From: Ilyomonas sp965199845
GTDB lineage: Bacteria; Bacteroidota; Bacteroidia; Chitinophagales; Chitinophagaceae
Assembly (NCBI GenBank): GCA_965199845.1
Contig: CBDATZ010000016.1
Coordinates: forward strand, 50,782 to 114,781
DNA: 64,000 bases
Reading direction: 5' to 3'
Position numbers and translations under genes: made by a program. Below are positions 7,356-16,812 of this stretch, piece after piece (positions within the stretch are counted from its first letter, which is position 1; the number at the start of each line of letters is the position of its first letter). A model generated the notes under the pieces. That model did not search any database. It was given only the letters and a program-made list of their open reading frames with translations, and was not told the origin of the DNA.

Positions 7356-9647
7356 TCATTGGGTACTCATTTCACTTTGATCTGAAAGACTAACGCTAGC
7401 ATTATTTACATTTAAGTCAGCTTGGGTTTGCACCAATTGGAAATACCGTCCTCTTTTATTCATTAGTGAATCATGATTACCCATTTCCACAATAGTCCCG
7501 TTTTGCATAACTATAATTTGATCTGCTTTTTTGATAGTACTTAACCTGTGAGCAATAACAACGACAGTTTTTTCTTTGAAAGCATTGTCTAATGCCTCAA
7601 CTATTTTTTGTTCGTTCAGTGTATCTAAAGAGTTCGTCGCTTCATCAAGAAAAAGATAATCCGGATTTTTATATAAAGCGCGTGCGATTAAAATTCTTTG
7701 CTTTTGGCCACCGCTAAGTCCTCTCCCTTGTTCACCCATTATAGTTTGATAGCCTAAAGGTAACTTTTCTAACTCTGCACCTATATTTGAGGCATCTATC
7801 GCCTGCTTCAGTCTTTCGTAATCAATCTTCTCGTCGTCCAAAACTACATTGTTCAAAATAGTATCGTTAAAGATCTTGCCATCCTGCATTACGGCTCCGC
7901 ATTTATCTCTCCATTGTTTAAGACTGACGTTACTGACATTCATATTACCTATTAGAATCTCCCCGTAGGATGGTTTATATAACCGTAGAATCAACTTCAG
8001 CAACGTCGACTTGCCACTACCACTATCACCAACAATAGCGGTTACTTTTTTTTCCGGAATAATTAATGAAATATTTTTCAAGACAAAACTCCCGTTCGCT
8101 GTATATTGAAAAGATACATTATTAACTGTAAGGTCTTTATTTTCGGGAATAACTATGGGATTTGTCCCTACATCCTCATGTTCGTCTTTGAGCTGATGAA
8201 TTTCGTTTAGCCGGAGAAAGCTGATTTTGGCGAATTGAAACGAAATAATAAACTGAATGAATTGAAAGATTGGTAAATTTAACATCCCAATGATAAACTG
8301 TGTAGAGATCATTACTCCATACGTCATTTCCCCTTTAATAACGGCCTTGGCACAAAAGAAAGTGATGCAGAGATTCTGAATACTATTTATAAATTGTGCC
8401 CCAGAGTTTTGCAAATTTGTTACATTCAAAGCACGTTGATTCACTTTATATAATCGAGCTTGTATTTTTTCCCATTTCCATCGTTTGGGTTTTTCGTAAT
8501 TATTTATTTTTATATCTTGAATTCCTGAAATAATTTCTACCCAATAACTCTGGTTCTGAGAAATTAGTTCAAAATACTCCCAATCTAATTTTTTTCTGAG
8601 TTTGAGAAACCCCATTACCCACATTATGTATAAAATACTACCTGTCAAAAAGATAATGAAGATGACAGCATTGTAAAACAATAAAATAATCCCAAATATT
8701 AAAAAAGTCAAAATAGAAAAAATCATATTCAGAGAATTATTCATAATAAAACTCCGAATACGATCATTGTCATTAGCTCTTTGTAGAATGTCCCCAGTTG
8801 TTTTGTTTTCAAAGAAAGTAATAGGCAACAACATTAATTTGATGAGATAATCAGAAATCAGGGAAATATTTACTCTAGAGGTTATGTGCAGTAAAATCCA
8901 GTCCCGCACCATATTCGATAAGAGAATACTTATATAGATCGCTATATTGGCAATTAGAACAATATTTATGAAATTATAATCATGAGTAGTAATTCCTACA
9001 TCGATAACAGCCTTTGAAATGAATGGAAGAAAGCCTTGTAACAAGGTTACTAAAAGCATTATAATGAAAAGATTAATGAAACTTTTTCTGTAAGGCTTAA
9101 AATACCCCCAAAAATTTTCCAGCGTTTTTTGTCGTTCAATTTTTTCATTCGCTTCCCTTTGATAAAAATCGGCTTGCGGTTCAATAGCCATCAATACACC
9201 AAGATTCTCTTCTTTTCTATACCACCTCTTTATGAATTCGTTTTTAGAATACTTAATATACCCTTTAGCTGGATCAGAAACGTAAATTTCATTTGTTTTA
9301 AAATTTGTCTTGTATGCAACAATAAAATGGCTGTTATCCCAATGAATAATAACTGGCAGTGGGACTTTTAGTAACAAATCATCTATCGAGCATTTGATTG
9401 AAAGCGTCCGAAGTCCGATACTTTCTGCCGCATGGGTTAAATCTAAAAACGAGACACCTTCTTTAGTTATACCGCATTTGTCTCTCAAATACTGTAAAGA
9501 ATAAAATTTCCCATAGAACTTTGCTACCATCTTTAAGCAAGCAGGTCCGCAATCCATCTTATCCATCTGCCGATCACAAGGAAAAGCTTTTTTCAAGTTC
9601 TTTAGAATTTTTTCAAATAAATAGTTATATTCAAAAGGCGACAACAC
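7356..9647 (-). CDS. C39-peptidase ABC exporter for GG-leader substrates
   Basis: A 763-residue peptidase-containing ABC transporter that cleaves after Gly-Gly and exports the cargo across the inner membrane. The C39 domain (about 20-150) keeps catalytic Cys33 in MDCGPAC, His in HFIVAY and Asp in SDPAKG. A six-helix exporter membrane domain spans about 185-460. The nucleotide-binding domain has Walker A GDSGSGKST, Q-loop VMQDG, signature LSGGQKQR, Walker B YLFLDEAT and the H-loop AHR. All key residues are present, so it should be active. The chosen start leaves the usual approximately 30 residues before the Cys; the Met at 28 would be too short. The HlyD-type gene follows in the same direction. 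An outer-membrane partner is not encoded nearby. Confidence 0.95.
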   Translation of the reverse strand: MLSPFEYNYLFEKILKNLKKAFPCDRQMDKMDCGPACLKMVAKFYGKFYSLQYLRDKCGITKEGVSFLDLTHAAESIGLRTLSIKCSIDDLLLKVPLPVIIHWDNSHFIVAYKTNFKTNEIYVSDPAKGYIKYSKNEFIKRWYRKEENLGVLMAIEPQADFYQREANEKIERQKTLENFWGYFKPYRKSFINLFIIMLLVTLLQGFLPFISKAVIDVGITTHDYNFINIVLIANIAIYISILLSNMVRDWILLHITSRVNISLISDYLIKLMLLPITFFENKTTGDILQRANDNDRIRSFIMNNSLNMIFSILTFLIFGIILLFYNAVIFIIFLTGSILYIMWVMGFLKLRKKLDWEYFELISQNQSYWVEIISGIQDIKINNYEKPKRWKWEKIQARLYKVNQRALNVTNLQNSGAQFINSIQNLCITFFCAKAVIKGEMTYGVMISTQFIIGMLNLPIFQFIQFIISFQFAKISFLRLNEIHQLKDEHEDVGTNPIVIPENKDLTVNNVSFQYTANGSFVLKNISLIIPEKKVTAIVGDSGSGKSTLLKLILRLYKPSYGEILIGNMNVSNVSLKQWRDKCGAVMQDGKIFNDTILNNVVLDDEKIDYERLKQAIDASNIGAELEKLPLGYQTIMGEQGRGLSGGQKQRILIARALYKNPDYLFLDEATNSLDTLNEQKIVEALDNAFKEKTVVVIAHRLSTIKKADQIIVMQNGTIVEMGNHDSLMNKRGRYFQLVQTQADLNVNNASVSLSDQSEMSTQ

Positions 9648-10308
9648 TAATCTACTCCTCTAAATCGAAATTACATAAAACTTTTTATGGGTAAGATGCC
9701 TCATAAAAAGGGTTCTTTAAACCTAAAAAGAAGTGGATGAATAGGAATGCCAAATTATGGACAAATACGGTGGCTCGAAATTGTTATTTTGGGAGAAAAT
9801 ATATATAATTCTAAAATTATAAACATCTCTTATGAATTTGTAGATTTAGTAAAGGTGCGATTGAGTCTAAAATTTGTAAAAGTTTCATATTAGTCTATAA
9901 GCAACGGCAGTAAATTTTGTATGTCTGTTTTACGGTCCAAGTGTATGATTGCATAACTACTTTATTCTAAGCTCATGATTGCGTTAACCACTGATCACCT
10001 CGGGTATTGTTGTTAATTAATTAACTGACCAGTGTTCTACGGAGTAAAATACACTTGAGCCAAACTCACAGTTAGCGATCTAAGCATTGGTGTTTTGAAA
10101 GTGAATAGGAAAAGGTTTTGACCAGTTTTTGAGAGCGGAAACATCAGTCTCGAAGCTGATACAAAACCAAGCTTAATTATCTAAAGTTTTTATTTGGTAT
10201 AAGTCCAATTGATTGCTTTTTACACGAAAATGATTTTTCCGATTTGATAAATCTATCCTGCAATATTTTAGTCTTGGAGAACCTTCTTAATCTAGATAAC
10301 AGCATCAC
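9648..10308. other. Intergenic region between exporter operon and integrase
   Basis: About 660 bp with no credible coding frame. It must hold the promoter of the minus-strand exporter operon. No hairpin terminator or repeat was recognised. AT-rich like the island to its left. Confidence 0.4.
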
Positions 10309-11094
10309 TTATCGTTTGAAAGAAGTTAATTGACTCGCCAATATCTTTTTCGTTTCCCTGTCAAAGCTATCCAAATAACTTTCAGTTGTTTTAATGTCGG
10401 TATGTCCAAGTGCTTCTTGTATCTGTTCTGTACTGGCGCCAGAGCGTTTTAAAACTGTTGAAAAAGTATGTCGGGCAACATAAGTGGTTGCTTTCTTTTC
10501 GATACCTAAATCTCCTAAAATTCTTTTCATGGTATTGTTGATTAAGCCTACGACATTTTGCACTAAAATATATTCTCTTAATGGAGACAGATTCGCTTCA
10601 AGAATCGGAAAGATATAGTTGTTCTGTATAACTGGCTTGTTACCCCACCTTTCTATAATTGCCTGCAAATCTTCGCTTACATAAATAGTGATGACTTTCG
10701 GATCTTCTCGAAGTGAACGCTCTGTCTTGGCTCTCTCAAAAAGTAAATAGCTGTCTTGAATATTAGAATATTTCAAGTTGGCTATATCTTTCGGGTTCAT
10801 TCCGTTGGCAAAGTAGCTAAACAGCCAGAGGTCCCTACACCACCGTTCCGATTGACTCAACTTGTTCTGATCATAATAATATATCTTTTCAATATCACTA
10901 AGTTCAAGTGCTTTTTTCACCTTCCTTGCAGAAGGTATCTGGTACTTCCTTCTGCCAAAAGGATAGGACTTGTCCTTCTTTGCCAGCCTTGCTTCTGCTG
11001 CTTCATTGTATACTGCTCGCAAGGGCCGCAGATAGAAGCCAATAGTACTTTTTGATTTGCCCTCTGTTTTCAGCTTCTTTTCATAGCTGAAGAG

Positions 11095-11101
11095 ATAAGA
11101 G
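11095..11101. repeat. Left target-site duplication of IS21 element
   Basis: ATAAGAG directly left of the element's terminal TG is repeated directly right of its other end at 13765-13771. Removing one copy plus the element restores the integrase reading frame, which confirms it as the duplication. Confidence 0.9.
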
Positions 11102-11234
11102 TGTATATTCCGTAGAAGTTGACCAGGGTATTCCGTGGCAAAATGACCAGTGGTTATGCTGGCAAAAAGTGATCGGGTAATGCTCTGTGTAAGCGGTTAT
11201 CAAAAATAGTTACTTTCTTCTTTGTTGTTAAACT

Positions 11235-12005
11235 TTATTCCTTTTCTACCTCCTGCATTGTTTGTTTCTTTTTCCTCAGCGATTCTCCTTTCAGTTCCAG
11301 CCGGTGCGCATCATGGATGATCCTGTCAAGAATGGCATCAGCGATGGTTTGTTCTCCGATCACTTCATACCATTTCGATACCGGCAGCTGAGAGGTAATA
11401 ATCATCGATGCCTTGCCATGTCTGTCTTCAATGATTTCCATCAGCGTTGCCCGGCTTTGTGCGTCAAAAGGCTGTATGCCAAAGTCGTCTAAGATGAGAA
11501 GCTGCTGCCGCTCGATACGGGTAAGTTCTTTCATGTAAGAACCATCAGCCTTTGCCATCTTGAGCTTAGCGAAGAGCTTTGGTGTACTTGCATACAGCAC
11601 CCGGTAGCCACTGATGCAAGCCTGATGACCAATGGCGGACGCAATATAGCTTTTGCCTATGCCGGTGCTGCCTGTAATGAGCACATTTTCTTTCTTGTTG
11701 ATAAAGTTGCATTCAGCCAGCCTTCCCATCTGGTTGCGGTCAAGAGAGCGGTCAGCCTGGTAGTACATCTCTTCCACAGAAGCTTTGTAGCGGAAGTGAG
11801 CATTGGAGAGCCGTCTCTCTGTATTTCTGTTCTGCCTGTCTTCCCATTCGGCTTCTACCAGAAAAGCGATCATCTCATCGATCGTATACTTGTTGAGCCC
11901 ATCAGTCTCGAGGCTGGTCTTAAAAGCCCGGAACATGCCGAAGAGCTTTAATTTGCGGATTCTGTCCAGTGTGTTTGCGTTCATAATTGATTGTTTGATT
12001 GTCAA
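11235..12005 (-). CDS. istB: IS21 transposition helper ATPase IstB
   Basis: A 256-residue AAA+ ATPase that assists IstA in transposition. It has the N-terminal helical IstB domain, Walker A GSTGIGKS (112-119), Walker B LLILDDFG and a C-terminal DRIIHDAHRLELKGESLR segment typical of IstB. It follows istA after 6 bp, so they are co-transcribed and probably translationally coupled. Met8 is an alternative start. Length and motifs are normal for the family. Confidence 0.95.
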   Translation of the reverse strand: MTIKQSIMNANTLDRIRKLKLFGMFRAFKTSLETDGLNKYTIDEMIAFLVEAEWEDRQNRNTERRLSNAHFRYKASVEEMYYQADRSLDRNQMGRLAECNFINKKENVLITGSTGIGKSYIASAIGHQACISGYRVLYASTPKLFAKLKMAKADGSYMKELTRIERQQLLILDDFGIQPFDAQSRATLMEIIEDRHGKASMIITSQLPVSKWYEVIGEQTIADAILDRIIHDAHRLELKGESLRKKKQTMQEVEKE

Positions 12006-12011
12006 AAAAAA

Positions 12012-13556
12012 TTATCGGTAGTATTGTTTTCCCCGGATGTTGTCGTGTGATGGCATTTTTGAAGTCCCTGTGTCTTCGTTCAGTAAATCCATACCTTTTT
12101 CAAGGATGGTCTGGATCGTTTTATAGTTATAGACACCATAGTCCAGCGCCCTCCTGCAGGCGGCGATCAGCCTTTCACTGCCTGCTTTCCGGCTAAAGCT
12201 CAACACACCCATGCAGGATTTATAAGCCTGTTCAGGATGCTGCTTGCGCTCCAGTATCTTTACGATATACAGCTTCACATCTTCATGGATAGAAGCTGCC
12301 CATTCAATAAAGTGCTCTGCCGTCCAGTCTGCCATGAACTTGTGAGTGGAAGCCAGGTGTTCCTTGTCTGTCGTGTAAGCATAAGGGCACTTCGTTCGCT
12401 TGTGTACAGCAATACGTTCATAATGGTAGAAGACTTCAACGGAAGAGCGCGAGTAGAGCAGCTTTATTTTCTTACCAATGAAGCGGTAAGGAACACTGTA
12501 ATAGTGCTTGTCCACACCCAAACAAACATGCCCGTTCTTCATGACCGTAGCGTGCATCTGTTTTTTAAATTCATAGCGAAGAACAGGCAATGGAGCTAAC
12601 ACCGACCTTTCTACTTCTTCGAACTGTTCTCTGCGGCTGTAATGGCGCCCCTTGAAAGGCTGGTTGTTATGCACTTCAAGGGCTGCTTTGATGGCTGTAT
12701 TAAGCTCTTCCAAACTGTAATAAATGCTTTGTCGGATGAGCGTATAAACGCGCGTGTACATGATCCTGACAGCTCCTTCTACGAGCGCTTTATCCCGGGG
12801 ACGGTAGGCTCTGGTAGGAAGAACTGCCATACAATAGTGGTCTGCAAAATCAGCAAACGACTCGTTGACGGTAGGCTCATAGCGGCTGCTCTTGGTAACG
12901 GCTGACTTTAGATTATCGGTAACGATAGCCAGCGGCACGCCACCATAGAAGTGCAGGGCGTTCTCGCAGGCTGGAATCAGGTCTTCTTTCCCTTGCGTCA
13001 TGACAGCTTCGATATAAGTCAGCTGGCTGGCACCCAGAATGGCGATGAAGACTTCAACGTCCTTTACTTCCCCTGTGTTCTTGTCAACGATTGAAAGCTT
13101 CTCGCCGGCAAAGTCAACAAACATCTTGTCACCGGCTTTGTGCTCTATATGCATGACCGGGTTCACCTGCGCTTTCCACTGGTTATAGTAAAAGCAAAAT
13201 TGTGTGTACTGAAAGCCTTTGGGATGCTGCTTCATGTATTCTTGCCATAAGAGAAGTCTTGTTGTTCCCTTGCGCTTCAGTTCCTTTTCCACATGGGGAA
13301 AGAGATTATGAAGATCAAACAAACGGGGATCAGGAGGCTTTTCATCACTCTTTCCAAAGAGGTCGTCGAGCTCTTTGTCAGTGAGCCGGTTGATGTCTTC
13401 GAACGTAAAACGGGAGTCCTGGAATGCTTGTATGTACTTCTTGGCGGTATTGCGCGATACGCCCGTCCAGGCTGCAATAGAAAGCCGGCTGGTTCCTTGT
13501 GTATAGAGGCGAATGATCTGACGGATTTTACTCATGCTGATCGGTGTGTTTGCCAT
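12012..13556 (-). CDS. istA: IS21 transposase IstA
   Basis: A 514-residue DDE transposase. The N-terminal HTH (SKIRQIIRLYTQGTSRLSIAAWTGVSRNTAKKY) binds the ends of the element. The catalytic rve domain has Asp in MFVDFAGE, Asp in IVTDNLKSAV and Glu in ALVEGAVR. A C-terminal beta-rich Mu-transposase-like domain follows. Uninterrupted and of full length, it is followed by istB 6 bp downstream. The start fits the MSKIRQIIRLY family opening. Confidence 0.95.
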   Translation of the reverse strand: MANTPISMSKIRQIIRLYTQGTSRLSIAAWTGVSRNTAKKYIQAFQDSRFTFEDINRLTDKELDDLFGKSDEKPPDPRLFDLHNLFPHVEKELKRKGTTRLLLWQEYMKQHPKGFQYTQFCFYYNQWKAQVNPVMHIEHKAGDKMFVDFAGEKLSIVDKNTGEVKDVEVFIAILGASQLTYIEAVMTQGKEDLIPACENALHFYGGVPLAIVTDNLKSAVTKSSRYEPTVNESFADFADHYCMAVLPTRAYRPRDKALVEGAVRIMYTRVYTLIRQSIYYSLEELNTAIKAALEVHNNQPFKGRHYSRREQFEEVERSVLAPLPVLRYEFKKQMHATVMKNGHVCLGVDKHYYSVPYRFIGKKIKLLYSRSSVEVFYHYERIAVHKRTKCPYAYTTDKEHLASTHKFMADWTAEHFIEWAASIHEDVKLYIVKILERKQHPEQAYKSCMGVLSFSRKAGSERLIAACRRALDYGVYNYKTIQTILEKGMDLLNEDTGTSKMPSHDNIRGKQYYR

Positions 13557-13764
13557 ACTTTGTAGTGTCAGCTTCTTATAGCTGACAACTAAAAATAGGT
13601 TGCTTACACAGTGGTCACAATCACTTTGAAAGGGTGGTCAGTTTGCCGCGGAATCCGCGGTAATTGAAGTGGTCAATTTGCGCCGGAATCCACTGGTCAG
13701 TTTACCACGGAACCGTTGACCCTATTCCCGAAATATCTATTGGTCATTATCAGCGAAATATCCA

Positions 13765-13771
13765 ATAAGAG
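13765..13771. repeat. Right target-site duplication of IS21 element
   Basis: ATAAGAG, identical to 11095-11101, directly follows the right terminus of the IS21 element inside the integrase gene. Confidence 0.9.
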
Positions 13772-14526
13772 ACAGTGATTTCATCTAAACAGATATTACC
13801 GCGGAACTTCCGGATAGAATTGTAACTGTCCTGATAATTCGAAGCCGTGCTAATCCTACCTTCCCGGATGAGCCGTTTTATGTACTCGAGGTAGGACCAG
13901 GCAATTGTTCCCAGCTCACTTTCAGTTTGCAGAAGTATCGGGAACTTTTTCTGATAAGGCACAAAATCAAAGTCATCTGTCTTTAACCCTTGAGCTGTTA
14001 GAGCATTTGCCTTTCTCTTTCGCTGACGAAAGAAGCGGTTTGCCGAGATATAACTCTTTTCAAATTCCCGGAAGGAAAAAGGATGCATACTGCTGATGAC
14101 CTCTAAAGTATCATGCTCAACGGTTTTAAGATCAGCTTTAATAGACTGTAAATAAGCTGACAGGCGGGGTGCAGAAAGTTTATCGTAGTCTTCCTGACTA
14201 AGGTCGTAAATGGTGGGATAATAGTTGGAAATCCTCTGATAATTCACCCGAAGTTTAATCGGGTATTTGTTGTTTTCCTTTACTCTTCTGGTGTCTAAGA
14301 TGATGCATGCTGCCACTGACATAAGTCCGGTTTTTTCTCTGTTTTCAAAATTGCTCTTTCACATTTACGGGAGGCTTTCATTTGCAATCAATTTGCAATC
14401 AAACGAAGGTTAATTGATTAAAAAGCCTGTTCACCAAAGTAAGAGAAAATGATGCAAATAATTGATAAACAATTACTTGTGTAAAGATGGGTAAAGTGAA
14501 AATAAGTCGGGTAAAGCCTTTAATCC

Positions 14527-14570
14527 CACTGTTAATCAGAGGGTCACTGGTTCAAGTCCAGTTTCGGGAG
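14527..14570 (+). other. Island attachment site: 3' half of tRNA-Asn
   Basis: The sequence reads as the 3' half of a tRNA-Asn: the anticodon loop CTGTTAA with anticodon GTT, the 3' anticodon-stem strand, variable loop, a perfect T arm (ACTGG/CCAGT around TTCAAGT) and a TTCGGGA acceptor strand. The 5' half is missing: the bases before the loop (TCCCA) cannot pair with ATCAG. This is what remains on the far side after integration into a tRNA gene. The complete tRNA-Asn should lie at the island's other end, left of this window. The integrase gene is 205 bp away, pointing into the island. Confidence 0.8.
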
Positions 14571-14582
14571 CTAATACTGTAG

Positions 14583-14615
14583 AGGATTTCAGTGGTTTGT
14601 TGAAATCCTTTTTTG
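14583..14615 (+). terminator. Rho-independent terminator of the former tRNA-Asn gene
   Basis: Arms AGGATTTCA and TGAAATCCT with a 9-nt loop are followed by six T residues. It lies 13 bp after the tRNA-Asn fragment on the same strand. It therefore looks like the tRNA's original terminator and marks this side as resident chromosome. Confidence 0.8.
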
Positions 14616-14715
14616 TTTAATTCCGACACAATTCCAACACTTTCGTCTTTAAACGTGTTCGGTCCCAAATTTCTTAACTGGCTTACATTTGTATATTTTG
14701 CTAGTTTAAACTTTT

Positions 14716-14816
14716 AATTTCGTGCAGATGTGAATAGTAAAATAGTTGTTTGTCAAAGTTTATATTTATCTGCATCTTGCAATATGCTTAATCAAGAGTT
14801 GCGAAATTACCCATAT
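14716..14816 (+). repeat. Dispersed ~100-bp repeat, copy 1
   Basis: By eye this segment aligns over its length with 21604-21706, sharing AATTTCGT-CAGA, AAAATA-TTG-TTGT, GTTTATATT-ATC and CAAGAGTT-CGAAAT. Identity is roughly 70-75% by inspection. No gene is recognisable. It may be a remnant of a shared mobile unit. Confidence 0.5.
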
Positions 14817-14908
14817 TAATGCCGAAATTTTTCGTCGAGAAAATAAAAGGCAACCGTGACAGCCGCCTGCGTTTGCAGCATTTTTAATGTGCTTTTTGAA
14901 TAGAATAT

Positions 14909-16612
14909 TTATTTCAGTAAACTTTTTAATAAGTCTTTTGTTTGTTTATCACTTGGATCAAGTTCTAACGCTTTTTTGTAGCTGTTCAAAGCGTTTTCTT
15001 TCTCATGGCTGCTTATATAATAGTCTCCCCAACGACTGTAAACAACCGATGAATTAGGATGCTGTTCCTGCGCCAGCTCAAGTATCATTTTTATTGCCGG
15101 ATAATCTATTTCTTTTGTATGTAAAAGGTTGTACGCTAAATATGTAATTTGATATTCAGTTAGATTCATACTTCGATAACCCTCTTTTGCCTTGCTGTAT
15201 TCTTTTGCGCGTAACCATTCAGTAGGTGAATGTTCATTATCACTCATTTTCGGCATTGGCTTACCCTGATAAGTAGATTGTAATGAGAGAACTGCACCAT
15301 TTTTATCCCTTTGAAAATATCCTTTGACATTAAAGTCAGTAAAAACAATAGTGTCTTTGGCAACCGGAAAACAATAAATATCCGCGCCTTCATTGACATT
15401 TTCTACTAAGTAGTTTTTTTCTTTTCTTAGGTAAATAACTTCATCGGTTCCTCTTCTATACCTGCCTGTGTAATTATTTAAAGTAGTATCCGGTAAGGAG
15501 ACCGGGTGAATTTCATCCGGTAAGAAATGATACCAATTATAGACTTTGGCTACAGACCTCCTGATTTCTTTTCCCAGACCATTTACCTCATCACCGGAAT
15601 TAAGCATGATAACAACGCCATTGCCATCTGTAAAATCTCCAATTCCATAGGCCAGAAAACCTGCATTGACTCCTGTGAACTCCATGTAAATACCTTCTTC
15701 GCTAGTATTGCCGGCTCTCTGAAGTAAAAACGGACCGATACCGATTTCCTCATTGTATCCGCCCTTTGATACAGGTGCCTGAGCGGTTAACATTCGGTGC
15801 GACATTTCTTTTGAAAGGATAGTACTTTTTCCCTGATAAGCTTTTTGAACTTCAATAAAGAAAGCTGCCAGGTCTGAAGGTGTAGTGTAAAGACCAGCAG
15901 CTGCCTGTTGTGGATACACATACGGCATACCTTTAAACCACGAAGCTTGTGAATAAGCCGACGAAGCCTGTGATAAATATTGTAAAGGAAGGGGTTGTTG
16001 AAACGTTGAGTTATTCATCCCTAATTTATCAAATAATGTCCTCTTTGTAAAGGATGCAAAGTCTTGTTTCGTAACATCCATAACAGCCATTTGAGCAATC
16101 ATAATTCCGCCACCTGAGTACCGGAATTCTTTACCCGGCTCATTGTTTACAATCACAGGTCTGCTTTCGGCGATTGAATCTCCTCGTAAGATTTGAGGAA
16201 TGGTAGGAAGTGGGGTTTTATCCGGCGTAAAACCAAAGTACGCAGATTGCGTGGTGCCACCTGTATGGCTCAACAACATACGGAGAGTAACCGGCGTTTT
16301 CTCCGTAAAAGAATTGTCAGCAATTTTCCAGGAACGGAGATATTTGTTGATAGGCGAATCTAAGTTCATCTTTCCCTGTTCTACCAATTGTAAAGCAGTA
16401 ACAGCAAAGACAAATTTGCTGATGGAACCTGCTGAAAACATCGTCTTATCAGTTACAGGTATTTTCTTTACGGTGTCTGCAAGCCCGTATCCTTTAGCCC
16501 AATCGAGTTTAAAATCCTTTATGACTGCAATACTTACCCCCGGCACGCCGTAGTACTTCATACGCTCTGTAATATTCCAGCCGGGAAACCCAGCAACAGG
16601 TACGTAAGGCAA
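14909..16612 (-). CDS. Serine hydrolase (beta-lactamase/PBP-like) with C-terminal TPR; upstream frameshift
   Basis: A 567-residue member of the class C beta-lactamase/penicillin-binding-like family. The active-site SxxK is in SAGSISKF, and the YSGGGIMIAQMA segment supplies the Tyr-x-Gly/Asn motif. A DUF3471-like barrel follows, then TPR-like helices near the C-terminus (SSVVYSRWGDYYISSHEKEN). Codons upstream of 16612 still read as family sequence (KKRIALVENSLLP). A good signal peptide (MSLKCRFLFICLLF) starts at 16712 but lies in another frame, separated by a 2-nt deficit at a TATA dinucleotide run. The intact ancestor was therefore exported. As written, the gene lacks its signal or is a pseudogene. 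An AraC-type regulator gene lies just upstream on the same strand. Confidence 0.8.
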   Translation of the reverse strand: MPYVPVAGFPGWNITERMKYYGVPGVSIAVIKDFKLDWAKGYGLADTVKKIPVTDKTMFSAGSISKFVFAVTALQLVEQGKMNLDSPINKYLRSWKIADNSFTEKTPVTLRMLLSHTGGTTQSAYFGFTPDKTPLPTIPQILRGDSIAESRPVIVNNEPGKEFRYSGGGIMIAQMAVMDVTKQDFASFTKRTLFDKLGMNNSTFQQPLPLQYLSQASSAYSQASWFKGMPYVYPQQAAAGLYTTPSDLAAFFIEVQKAYQGKSTILSKEMSHRMLTAQAPVSKGGYNEEIGIGPFLLQRAGNTSEEGIYMEFTGVNAGFLAYGIGDFTDGNGVVIMLNSGDEVNGLGKEIRRSVAKVYNWYHFLPDEIHPVSLPDTTLNNYTGRYRRGTDEVIYLRKEKNYLVENVNEGADIYCFPVAKDTIVFTDFNVKGYFQRDKNGAVLSLQSTYQGKPMPKMSDNEHSPTEWLRAKEYSKAKEGYRSMNLTEYQITYLAYNLLHTKEIDYPAIKMILELAQEQHPNSSVVYSRWGDYYISSHEKENALNSYKKALELDPSDKQTKDLLKSLLK

Positions 16613-16812
16613 AAGACTGTTTTCTACAAGAGCTATTCTTTTCTTAACCTCTGTTGTCTGACTATATAATGAACAAAAGGCAGATAAACAGGAAGCGACA
16701 CTTTAAACTCATATAAAGTAAATCTAAAAGCAAAGTTTGCGTTTTGTCTACTGTAAGTCGCTCCAAATTATGATTTGGCACTACAAGTGCTTGGAAAGTA
16801 TTGAAACACCTG

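Larger units (their letters stand above)
11102..13764 (-). mobile_element. Intact IS21-family insertion sequence
   Basis: A 2663-bp element with istA and istB on the minus strand. Both ends start with TG (TGTATATTCCG on the left; TGGATATTTCG read inward from the right). Each end carries several spaced copies of a roughly 20-bp unit of the form ATTCCGnGGnAAAnTGACCAG, the multiple end repeats typical of IS21. The 7-bp duplication ATAAGAG flanks it. Both genes look intact, so insertion may be recent. Confidence 0.95.
10309..14322 (-). pseudogene. Tyrosine integrase split by an IS21 element
   Basis: The N-terminal part (13772-14322) begins MSVAACIILDTRRVKENNKY and carries the arm-binding and SAM-like core-binding regions. 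The C-terminal part (10309-11101) carries the catalytic domain with VARHTFSTVLKRSG, the ALGHTDIKTTESYL box and the nucleophilic Tyr. Deleting the IS21 element plus one copy of its 7-bp target duplication joins the halves in frame as EITVSYLFSYEKKLK and gives a 447-residue recombinase of normal length with no other defect. The first catalytic Arg position reads FANGMNPKDI, so the usual Arg is absent, as in some Bacteroidota IntDOT-type enzymes. It lies beside a tRNA-Asn 3' fragment, so it is the integrase of the left-hand island, now disabled. The C-terminal fragment alone could start at 11022. Confidence 0.9.

Noticed and set aside
13750..13771. End of the N-terminal integrase fragment (YWIFR) as a native C-terminus
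   Set aside because: These codons belong to the IS21 end; the native frame continues after removal of the element.
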